From NCBI GenBank assembly GCA_009599575.1, contig VWND01000030.1:186001-250000 (forward strand): a stretch of 64,000 nt of DNA, in the 5' to 3' direction. Origin of the DNA: Blumeriella jaapii (Eukaryota > Ascomycota > Leotiomycetes > Helotiales > Drepanopezizaceae). Below the pieces are notes generated by a model, which saw only the letters and a list, made by a program, of their open reading frames with translations, was not told the DNA's origin and did not search any database. A program made the position numbers and the translations under genes. This document shows, in pieces, positions 22,024 through 30,723 of the stretch; within the stretch, counting starts at the first letter, position 1, and every line of letters starts with the position of its first letter.

Positions 22024-22528
22024 TCAAGACTTGCCCTTCGCCTTTCCCGAATCCACGCCCGTCAACTCTTTCAGCCTTCTTTCCAAGCCCTCAACCTCGG
22101 CTAAGATCACCCATCCATCAGCCCCCCGGCCCCGGTCAAGCCAAGCCATCTTTCCCCCTCCCCACACCTCCCAAGAACCGCGCAGGCAGACGAGCAAAGA
22201 AAGGCGAGAACTCACCGCTCTTCTCCCTCTTGATTTCGGCCTTCTCGAGGTACACCCAGCCCCAGTAGGCCAGCTGGTACGTGAAGGTGGCCATGAGCAG
22301 GACCCTGGCGAGGGGCGGCCCGAAGGTCTTGTAGAAGCCGATCTGTGTTTTATGTCAGTCTTCTGTGCTTGGTCGAAGATAGATGTATCACGAGGAGGGA
22401 ACAGGTGGGAGAGGAAGTACATGGGGCGAAACGGTTTTGGCTTCTGTGGAGGTCAATCGCGTCTGTCTCGCTGCTCTTCTTGAAGCATAAGCGACAAAGC
22501 TCCTGGGCAAGAGGCGTGCAGGCGTCAT
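22024..22528 (-). CDS. Small mitochondrial-type single-pass membrane protein, conserved fungal
   Basis: Three exons on the minus strand, 22528-22421, 22342-22216 and 22100-22024, give 103 residues, with phases closing exactly (312 nt including stop). The N-terminus (MTPARLLPRSFVAYASRRAA) has the Arg/Ala/Ser pattern of a mitochondrial presequence. The middle exon carries a conserved-looking core, FYKTFGPPLARV, then a hydrophobic segment LLMATFTYQLAYWGWVYL, then a charged helix ending in ERRLKELTG. I recall similar small fungal proteins but cannot name the family or function. The second donor (GTGAGT) is strong and the first (GTACTT) is acceptable. Because the coding exons are short, the gene is invisible as one open frame. 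Confidence 0.72.
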
Positions 22529-23014
22529 GGTGGCGGCGGTGGCGGCGGTGACTGGCTGTCTGTGTCTTCGAGAGCGGAAGAGGAGAGAGGGACGATAAAC
22601 CCAAGATGGAGAGAAAGAAAAGCTGCGTTTGCAGGTTAAGGTTGAAGTTGAAGTTGAGGTTGAAGTTGGGTTGGAGCTGGAGATGGAGGAGCGGGAGCTG
22701 GAGCTGGAGCTTCGAGGTTTAAACACGTGCACGGCACAAAGTAAATCCGAGCCCTGTCGGATTTTCTAAGTTCCCCGGCCGGCCCCACCGCTCCGTTCCG
22801 GACAGATCGATGAAATTATTCCAACAACCGACAGTCCCAGTCCAGCGCGCTGACTCCGTACCGACTCGACGGAGTCTTCCATCAGTCGCATCTCAATCCA
22901 TTGTCGCAAATCGCCTTTCCCCGTTGCCATACCTCCCAAGAACCGAACTCTCCGAAGAAGCCCTAAAGAATCATATTAGAAGACAACCAAAAAACACCAA
23001 GAAAAACAAGCATA
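22529..23014. promoter_or_regulatory. Divergent promoter between the small membrane protein and YSY6
   Basis: About 490 bp between two outward-facing start codons. It has a GGAGCTGGA/TTGAAGTTGA purine-rich stretch at 22640-22715 and a GC-rich GGCCGGCC block near 22778. Both neighbours would be organelle membrane proteins. No specific operator is recognised. Confidence 0.4.
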
Positions 23015-23091
23015 ATGGTTTGTCCTCTCCTCCTCTCTCTCTCCCTCTCCCTCCCTCCCCCCCCCCCCTCTCTCTCTCAAGAAGAGAGCCA

Positions 23092-23126
<35 letters not shown>

Positions 23127-23618
23127 CCTCCCTCCAACCCACCAAACGAGCACAAACCAAAGCCCAACCAAAGCCCACGCAAAGCCCAAGCAAAGCAAAA
23201 CCAAACAAAGCGCCCCAGAACTGACACGCGCACGCACAACCCACAGGCGCAAACCCCGCAGCGCAAGCGCAACGAGCAGTTCACGAAGCAGCAGGACGCG
23301 CGACGCGGCAAGCCCGCGCCCGAGGCCGGCAGCGGCGGCGGCAAGAAGCAGGCCTTCCGGAGCCCCGTGAGCCCGATGCTGCTCGGTACGTCTCCCTTGC
23401 TGTTTTCTGTCTCTGGCTCTGTTTAAGGGGGGGGAGGGGGGGGCTTCTTGAGAAGAGAGAGAGAAGGCAAAGCGCAGAAGACAAGGCGAATCGCAGGAGA
23501 TGGAAGCCGGCCGAGAGGGAATGCTCGCTAACCGTGCTGTCGCTGTGCAGGCTTGCTCGCCTTTGTCATTTTCGGCGGCTTGTTCTTCGAGTTGATCAGC
23601 CGGCTCTTCATGCGCTGA
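23015..23618 (+). CDS. YSY6: Stress-associated ER protein, RAMP4/SERP1 family
   Basis: A tail-anchored ER protein that associates with the Sec61 translocon and protects new membrane proteins under stress. Three coding exons: 23015-23017 (the ATG alone), 23247-23385 and 23551-23618, totalling 69 residues. Removing the 229-nt and 165-nt introns gives MAQTPQQ-like text (MAQTPQRKRNEQFTKQQ), a GKP motif, a Gly/Lys linker, then SPVSPMLLGLLAFVIFGGLF and ELISRLFMR. This is the family's exact order of a basic N-terminus and a C-terminal membrane anchor. The start is forced because only an ATG-only exon gives the conserved N-terminus. The first intron contains C and CT runs. Confidence 0.93.
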
Positions 23619-24257
23619 GGAGGAGGCGAGGGAAGGGAAAGGAGAGGAGAGGAGAGGTGCTGGGGTAGCGGTACGGCTTGGGGCGGGGGGGGGGGGGGGG
23701 GGGGGGGGGGGGTGGAGATACATGCGAGAGAGGCAGTGATCGAGGGAGATGGCCGCATGGGATCTGGTGTGCTGAGTGGAGGAGGACCGCGAGATGGGGT
23801 GGCGTGGGACGGACATGATTGTCTCGATTGATTGATTGATTGTTCGATCGAGTGACTCGGCGGGAGGGGAGGAAGGGTGTGTATCGCAAAAGTCGCCTTC
23901 TTACCTACCTTCTTACCCGGCACATAGGAAATGGAATGTTGGAGTTTTCTTGGTGGGCTCTTGAATCCATTCTTCTCTTCCTTTTTCTCCCCTTTTCCCC
24001 TCTGTCGCACAGCAAAATGTCAATTCACACCGCTGTGTTTGGTGCGCTGTCCCATATCACAACCCCCCTTATTGCTGTGACACCCTCCTTTTCCCCTCCT
24101 GATGCCCCATTCTGCGGCATCTTGGGTTGGGCGAACAAATACGGCATCTTGCACATCAGCGAGACATCAAATCAACAGCATGTCCACACGAATCGAAAGG
24201 GAGAATCAGAGCGACCGACACTCGGCACATTGACACTTGATACACTCCTCCTCCAAT
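23619..24257. other. Convergent 3' regions
   Basis: The interval lies between the stops of YSY6 (plus) and the SMAP-like gene (minus). It holds a run of more than 20 G near 23687-23711, a short ATTG tract near 23826-23842 and no convincing coding sequence. Confidence 0.4.
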
Positions 24258-25022
24258 TCACGCGCCCAATCCACGCCTCTTCCCACCCCCATCGTGCTTC
24301 ATCTTGGTGCCAGCCTCGAACTGGCGCTCCAGGTCGGCCGAGATCTTGTCAATGTCGACGCCCGGCATCTTCAAGCTCTTCTTGTCCTTCTTCTCGCCGG
24401 CCTCCTTGCCCGCCTGCTTGCCAGCGCCCAGCAAGCGCAGGAACTTGTTCTTGCGCGCCGCGTCGCCCTTCAAGGCATCTGGGTTCCATTGCTCTGCTGC
24501 GCCCAGGCCGCTGGCCTTGTCCTCGCCGCCCTGCGTCTTGCTCTTCTTCTCTTTCTTAGGCGCCGCTGCTTCCTCAGGCGTTGACGCCGATGCTTCCTTA
24601 GCCGCCTTCGCCTCGCGCTTTGCCTCCTTCTTCTCTCGCTTCTTCCTGTCCGCTTCGGTCTCGACCTCCATTTCCCCAGTCATCACCTCGTCAACGACGT
24701 CCTCAGCTCTGGCCTTCTTTTTCTTATGAGACCTCTCCTTCTTACCCCCCTCAACAGCCTCCTCGACCTCCTCATCCTGGTCCCGCTTGCGTTTCTTCGA
24801 AGATTCCGCCTCGCTTCCATCAGCAGTTGGCAACTTGGCCGCCTTCCGTGCAGCCTTTGCTTCTTTCTGAGCTGCTCTGGCCGCCTCGGCCTTCAAATCT
24901 TCGTCGGTCATCTTCGCTCGGCGTTCCTGTCTCCTCCTGTCTTTCGTTGCTAGCTTTTTCGCTTTGCGTGCGTCGTCTGCCTCACCCGCGTTCTGAGGGA
25001 GCTCAAGGTTGATGGCCGGCAC
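24258..25022 (-). CDS. Lysine/alanine-rich protein with SMAP-like C-terminal domain (possibly the end of the upstream gene)
   Basis: The frame 25022-24258 is highly charged: RKAKKLATKDRRRQERRAKM, a KKRKRDQDEE nuclear-localisation-like cluster and long KKE/EAK helices. Near the end is EQWNPDALKGDAARKNKFLR, which resembles the small acidic protein (SMAP) domain of nuclear proteins. The frame has no ATG at its left end; the first is at 24911 (MTDEDL), giving 218 residues. Alternatively an intron (donor at 25058, acceptor ending at 24937, 122 nt) fuses it in phase to the gene ending at 25031, for a 605-residue protein. Sequence alone does not decide. The role is unknown; nuclear location is inferred. 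Confidence 0.65.
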   Translation of the reverse strand: MPAINLELPQNAGEADDARKAKKLATKDRRRQERRAKMTDEDLKAEAARAAQKEAKAARKAAKLPTADGSEAESSKKRKRDQDEEVEEAVEGGKKERSHKKKKARAEDVVDEVMTGEMEVETEADRKKREKKEAKREAKAAKEASASTPEEAAAPKKEKKSKTQGGEDKASGLGAAEQWNPDALKGDAARKNKFLRLLGAGKQAGKEAGEKKDKKSLKMPGVDIDKISADLERQFEAGTKMKHDGGGKRRGLGA

Positions 25023-25030
25023 CCGGGACC

Positions 25031-26311
25031 TCAGTGGTTTTCCTCCTGCATGTCTGACTTTGCCTCCGCCTTCTCCTCCGTCTCCTCCTTCTTCCCCTCA
25101 GTCTTGGCTCCGTCGTCAGATTCGGATCCCGAATCGGAATCAGACCCAGATCCAGATCCAGATTCAGAATCCGACTGGGAGCCTGCTTTCTCACCTCGAG
25201 CCGCCTTCTGCTGAGCCAGAAGAGCCTGCTCAGCTACAATCTCCCTCCTCGCCTCCGCCTTGTCGAAAGCCACTCCCGCGTCCTCAGCCCGCTTCTTCCT
25301 AAGTTTCAGCTCCCGCTTGAGCTTCTTGTTCTCCTTCTGCACCTTCTTCAGATCCTTCCTCCCCGCCAGCTTCTGCTTCTTCTGATTCCGCAGGCGTTTC
25401 TTGATCTCCTGGTCGGTGATGTCCCACAACGCAAGCAGGTTCTCCTCACCCGCCGGCAGGCTGATGCCCTCGGGAATGATGGGCTTCGGCGGCACATCCT
25501 GAAGCTTCTTCAGCATCTGCTGTCGTTCGAGCTGCTTCTTACTGACTCGCTTTGGCCGGACCATCCGCTTCAGGGCCTCCCGGGCCGGGAAATGGGTGGG
25601 TACCGGTCGTCCTTCTTCGGCGGCTCTCTGTGCTTCGAGAGCCTCCTCCCTGGCCGCTTGATCGGCTTCCTTCCATGCCAGGTCGGCGGCTTTCCGGGCG
25701 GCCTCCTCTTTCTCCTTCTGCTCCGTCGCCTCGGCCGTCTTTCGCATGCCCTCCTTCGTCTTGACGATCCCACCCGGGAGCATGATGATCTCGCCTACGT
25801 GGAACGACTTGCCGCTCGGGTCGTGAATGGCTGCCAGGCGCTCGGCCTGGCGGACGGCACCGACGCGGATCTTGTGGCGCTCGATGGCAATGGCTCGCTG
25901 CTTGTTGCGTTCCTTGTTCTTGTTGTACTTCTCGGTGTTTTTGCTCTGCCACGACCGTCAACCGAGTCCCTGTCATGGCAGCGGCGTCGGCAGCTCACCA
26001 CTGTTCTGTGCAGAGCAGCGTTGGCCTTTTTCGCCGCCTTGGCTGCTGCTCTGATCTGCTTCCTCTCCTTTCTGTCGTTCTTTCGGATCTCGCGAGCAAT
26101 ACGACTCCTCTCCTCTATCGCTTCACATCAGTGCCATGGTTGAGCAAGATTGTATAGCCATCGGAGCAGCTGTACCTTTCGTCTGCTCAATGACTCGGGG
26201 CCCCCAGACGACCTCTTTCGTCCTCTTCGACTTCGGAGGAGGCGGTACCGGGCCAGAGACAGCACCCTCGGAGTTCTTGATGCCGAGCGGAATGAAGTTG
26301 GCGTTATCCAT
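25031..26311 (-). CDS. Lysine/glutamate-rich coiled-coil protein, function unknown
   Basis: Three minus-strand exons, 26311-26176, 26114-25999 and 25945-25031, splice in phase to 388 residues. The N-terminus reads MDNANFIPLGIKNSEG, a proline-rich PVPPPPKSKR follows, and then a very basic helix (EERSRIAREIRKNDRKERKQ) leads to ERNKQRAIAIERHKIRVGAV and SGKSFHVGEIIMLPGGIV. The second half is coiled coil with an ALWDITDQEIKKRLRNQKKQ motif and an Asp/Ser-rich tail (SESGSGSGSDSDS). Composition suggests a nuclear or nucleolar protein; I do not recognise the family. The stop is only 8 bp from the next open frame on the same strand, so the two may be one gene. An in-frame ATG at 26344 is an alternative start. 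Confidence 0.72.
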
Positions 26312-26845
26312 GTTTGCGACGTTGCGTGTTGCTTGTTGTCGCATCCGAAGTTGTCGAGATTTTATTTTTTATTTTCTTGGTTCGACAGCACGGGCGATAA
26401 GCTTTTCCTTATCGGCCAGCCCGCGTCTGAAGGCGGGATGTACAGTCAGGTAGGTAAGCGAGGACGAACCACAACAACAACGGCTACGCAGCGGCAGAGT
26501 TATAAAAACCGTAAGATTTGGGTATCGATCCAATGCAATGCATTTCCTCGGTCGTCGTCCATCAAAGATTCTATCCGGAGCTCCATCTACTATGCAGAGG
26601 TCAAATGTGGTGCGATCGCCCAGCCCAGCTTCCATTCCACCCATTGCTTCTTCTCTCTTGTACAGTAGATCGTCTCCTGGCTGAGGTGCCTCCCTGACAA
26701 CTGGGCCGCTCGCCAACAGAGAAATCTGGGCCTTCCCAAGTGTCTGTCTGTGCTCTGGGGCCAGCTTCCCGAGGACCATCGCGGCGTGGTAGTCGAGGAC
26801 TGTATCGAGGCTATGACCTGTCCAGAACGATCCTCGGTATCAACT
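26312..26845. other. Spacer between two minus-strand genes
   Basis: About 530 bp. It would hold the promoter of the coiled-coil gene and the 3' UTR of the exonuclease gene. No domain-bearing frame is seen. Confidence 0.35.
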
Positions 26846-28655
26846 TCAAGTCCCTCGGTCCCTTCTTTGATTCAGGTAAGAAACATCGAAGAGAGTGTGA
26901 TCCGATTTGCCTCCACCTTGCTCGGCAAGGGCAGCTTCACGGCCCACCTCGTTCTCGGGCCCAGTACTCTCAGTGGCTTTCGGACCCGCCCTCCTGGTAG
27001 ATCTTCTCCTCGTGCCCTCCTTCTTCTGTTCGACCGTGATCTCCTCATCATCCGCCTCGTCCGCACTCGGTATCTCTACGCCGTCGGCAAAGCGGATCGG
27101 CAACCCGAGCTCTGCGAAGAATGGCCTCGGGGGTACAGGATCTAGCCGCTTCCTCTTCATCTCCAGGGTGTGATACAGCTGGAAGCCCGCATACGCATCG
27201 CTGGCGCCATACTGAACTTGTTCGTAGGTCAGATGTTGACGCCAATCGCTGACCCTCACATCACCTTTGAACATGGGTAGGTGCAGATGCTCTTTTGCCT
27301 GTGTGGCAAGCGAGACGAGGCGGCGGTTGATGGATGTGAATTCTTTGCTCTGGGAGAACTTCACGAGTTTGTAAAGATGGCTGAGCTCGATGAGACTCCG
27401 CGAATCAATGCCCATCCACTTCTTGACTCGCGTGCAGTCGCCTCGGATTGCAATCCCGACCTTGGTGACGAGCGGATCCTCCATGATCCGTTCAGAGTAG
27501 GAGGTACGAGATCTTTCCTGCCTCCGTCCTTCGTGGGAAAGACCGCGATGTGTAGCAGCGCAATGCGGGACTCGCTGGCGAGCTGGATAAGCGAAACGTG
27601 ATCTCTCGGATTAGGACTGCGGAATGAATTTTCCTTCCACTCGATATCGAAACCAACGACCTGGGCGCTGGAGAAGTGCTCCTTCAAGACCTTTTCGGAA
27701 GCGAGGATGGTTTTGCAGTAGTGAACCTTGGGGCTGGGGTATATTCCGTGTACCATGTCCGGGCTACGATAGAGGGCATGCGACCAGTACGACCCCTTGG
27801 ACTCCGGTTCGGCATTTTTGGCTTGGCGGAACAGCTCAGGGTCCATCTTGAACGCGGTAGGTGTTTCGGGGGGCTCATGGTATTTCGGATCCTCTGGATC
27901 TAACTCGCGCTCTTGCGGTGGTTCGAGATCCTGCAGAGTGCTTCCGCCCTTCGTAATGACGGGCTCGTGGAGATTTCTGGAGCCTTGGTCCTCCCAGGCT
28001 GCCTTGCCCGGTATTTCCCTTGGAGTTGTGTCAATCGAAGCTAGGTCTGCATGTGTAGCCACGTCTTCCTTCGAGCCCACGGCCGTGGTATCTTCCGGTT
28101 CCGCCGCACGACTCTGTTGGACGCGTGTTGCTCCTCCAGCTTCTGACATGTGCGCCGAGCCCTCTTCCGAGCTTGAGCGTTTCTCCCCTACGCCGACTTC
28201 ACCCTTGGCGTTGAGGGCAGATACCAATTTCGAGCTTGTCGCAGTCACAGCTTTAGGCTCAATGCATGACTGGCGGTCCTCCAGGATAGACATGCTCGCA
28301 GAAGCCATGACATAGTTGTCTTCGGCATGCGAATGCAACAGGTGGTCCTGCGCGATCTTCTCGATGGCTGCCGTGCTGAGCAGCCGCGCGTTCCCACCCG
28401 CGGATTGAAAAACGATGCCATTGTGTGGACTCCATGTTCCGTTGAACACGATCCCCTTGCTCGGAGTCCACGTCCCAGCCGGAGTCTGCGGCAAAAGGGT
28501 CAAGGGAGGGGTATTCGAACGAGCTGCGTTCAACCTACTGAACAGTTAGCCACGGCTTCCACAGCACACCGCACGATAGGCATGGGAGCAAAGATAAAGA
28601 TCCCAAGGCCCTGGATCACTCACAGCATCCGTCCTCCCTGCCTCTTGGAGCCCAT
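26846..28655 (-). CDS. DEDDy-type 3'-5' exonuclease domain protein (single-base frameshift in the domain)
   Basis: Exon 1 is 28655-28624 (MGSKRQGGRML) and exon 2 is 28534-26846, joined over an 89-nt intron. The DnaQ-like fold of the WRN/RNase D group is clear: exonuclease motif I VVGFDIEW (Asp, Glu), motif II GDCTRVKKWMGID and motif III YGASDAYAG (Tyr and Asp, the DEDDy form). Basic and Ser-rich tails flank the domain. Between LVPPTL and RIMEDPLVTKVG the frame shifts by one base near 27488-27496. The summed exons are 1,721 nt, one short of a multiple of three, and no plausible intron spans the gap. Either the assembly lost one base (probably in an A pair) or the gene is broken. If intact it would be about 573 residues. 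Its 5' end faces LSM5. Confidence 0.85.
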
Positions 28656-29158
28656 CGTTCTCCGGCGATTCGTCGCAAGGTTCGCAGCCGGCGCGCGAAT
28701 TCCCTGGAGCTCCGGCTCTTTCACAGTCGTCACGATCGGTCGTCGAAGGGCCTTTCTCAACGATGAAGCCCCATGATTCCCGAGGGGCATGCCGCAGGTG
28801 GAAGAAAGGCAGACGCGACGTCCAGATCAAATCGAAGCGCGCGCGCGGGTTTGGTGTTGAGCGACACGAACCGAGCAATACCCGAGAAATCCGTGATCAC
28901 GTGATTCTAAGCGACTTCACGTCGTCGATACGCCGATGTCACGGTCGAGCTTCATATAAGACAAGACAACCCGTCCGCAAAGAGTTGAATGTGACTTCAC
29001 CCTCGACGTCGACCTCGCTCTTTTGTAAGTGTGCTTGGTCTCCAGGCTCACGTGTCCGGCCTCTTCCGGCCTCTTGCTGCGGTCCCTGTCCTATGCTTCC
29101 ACGCCTTCACAGCTGACACGCTCCAGTACGCTCGTTCTGACCATTTCGCAAACTCCAA
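28656..29158. promoter_or_regulatory. Divergent promoter between the exonuclease gene and LSM5
   Basis: About 500 bp between outward-facing starts. It includes a CGCGCGCG word near 28840, the palindromic words TCACGTGA near 28898 and CACGTG near 29049 (E-box/bHLH-like), and a CATATAAGAC TATA-like word near 28952 on the LSM5 side. Function of these words is inferred from sequence only. Confidence 0.4.
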
Positions 29159-29705
29159 ATGGCATCTCAACTCCTCCCTCTCGGTATGTCCTCTGAGATC
29201 CGCTCCCAAACCCGCAGACATTCTAACATCCCTCGCAGAGTTGATCGACAAGTGCGTCGGATCCAAGATATGGGTCGTCATGAAGGGCGACAAGGGTACA
29301 CTGAAGCACTCCCTCTGGCTCAGCACCTAGATCTGCGCTCGACGACTGACTTCAGCACAGAGTTCAGCGGCACTCTCCTCGGCTTCGATGACTACGTCAG
29401 TATGTACACCGAGTCCGTCCCCGTCCTCGCCCCGGCGCTTGCTCACGATGTCTGTAGACATGGTCCTCGAGGATGTAACGGAGTTGTACGTCTTCCCTCC
29501 ACCTCCAGAAGAGGCACCGAGAGGGCTGGGATGAGTAGCTGATGCGAGACACAGCGACTGGTCTGGCAACCACACCAAGCTCTCCAAGATCCTGCTGAAC
29601 GGCAACAATATCTGCATGGTGCGTGTTTTCCCGCTGTGCATGTCTGTTTCGTGCTAACCTCGTCAGTTAATACCCGGGGGAAATGGTCCCGAGGCGACCG
29701 CTTGA
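29159..29705 (+). CDS. LSM5: U6 snRNA-associated Sm-like protein LSm5
   Basis: A subunit of the LSm2-8 ring on U6 snRNA in the nucleus and of the LSm1-7 ring in cytoplasmic mRNA decay. Six exons (29159-29183, 29239-29295, 29361-29399, 29458-29485, 29555-29618, 29667-29705) splice to 252 nt, 83 residues, the normal size. The protein reads MASQLLPLELIDKCVGSKIW, then the Sm1 part with EFSGTLLGFDDYVNMVLEDV, and the Sm2 motif ILLNGNNICMLIPGG. Each exon alone is too short to stand out, but all five introns are GT-AG and all phases agree. Five introns in 83 codons is dense, as is common for Sm-class genes in filamentous fungi. Confidence 0.97.
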
Positions 29706-30098
29706 CGGCCCTTGCGATCGAGCTGGTTTGGATGTGCCACCGGCCGATTGAGAGTACGCTCGGGCGGATGTTGCGTTACTCGCTCTTCGATGATGGCCAT
29801 TCCAATGCAAATCGCTTCACTCCCGGCACCTACAGAACTTGCACGGTGCTCTCTCTCTACCACCTCTCGTTCTTACTATATCAGTACCCCTCTCTGCAAT
29901 CCTCCTTACGGGAAGAGGCATTTCCTTCTGCTTTTCCGCATCATCTACCGTACAGACCCCATCGCTACGATCTCACTCCAAGCACCACCTACCTATATCG
30001 GTACTGTAACTCACACCCACATCTCAAAACGTACGCAACCGCTCCCTCTCTTGCAACCAACGATGCAAACCCACCTAAAAGGTTCACATGGCAATCAC

Positions 30099-30135
<37 letters not shown>

Positions 30136-30723
30136 CCCACACGTCCGTTCTCCTCTCGGGTGGTACCCCAGCTCGTGAATCAGCTCTTCTTCTTTCTTTC
30201 TCTTGTCTCTTGCTTTCTCCAACTTGCCTACTCCACCGCAGCATATCCGTTCAACCCAAGCTAGATCCCAGACCACGGTTCCCGATCCAAAAGCCTCGAG
30301 TTGAGAGGCAGCCAGCTTTTTGCTTCGACTTTTCACGACTGATCTTCGCGATCCATCGACAGCAAAGCCTCCCCCCACTCCCTTTTTTCCAAGCCAGCCA
30401 TCTTCACCCCGTACTCCCCAGAGACCCGATGCCTCACTTTTCGTCTCCCGACAATTTCTTGCCTCTTCATCCTTCCTCTTCGCTTTTTTCCTCCCTTACT
30501 CCTTCAGATCCTAAATCGGTGCCGATTTTCAAGAGAGCTTGGCTTGGGAATGTCTTTCTTGTTGGATGGCGGGATCTGGTATTGCTACTTACATCTAGGC
30601 GCAACCTAATCCGATGCCACCGCCACCACAAGATGGGTATGTCTTCCGCTCCACACACTCCCACCCCCCGTTCCCCCTTCCTCCCGACCACCACCTCCCA
30701 CATCATCGACCATCCACCACAGC
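29706..30723. other. Convergent 3' regions with a long A run
   Basis: It lies between LSM5 (plus) and the SLC12 gene (minus). A 35-nt A run (about 30100-30134) is the most obvious element. A 386-codon plus-strand frame runs through it and is low-complexity with no recognisable domain. Confidence 0.4.

Noticed and set aside
22971..23816. 281-codon minus-strand frame opposite YSY6
   Set aside because: It is the complement of the YSY6 exons, the CT-rich intron and the G run; the spliced YSY6 model explains the locus.
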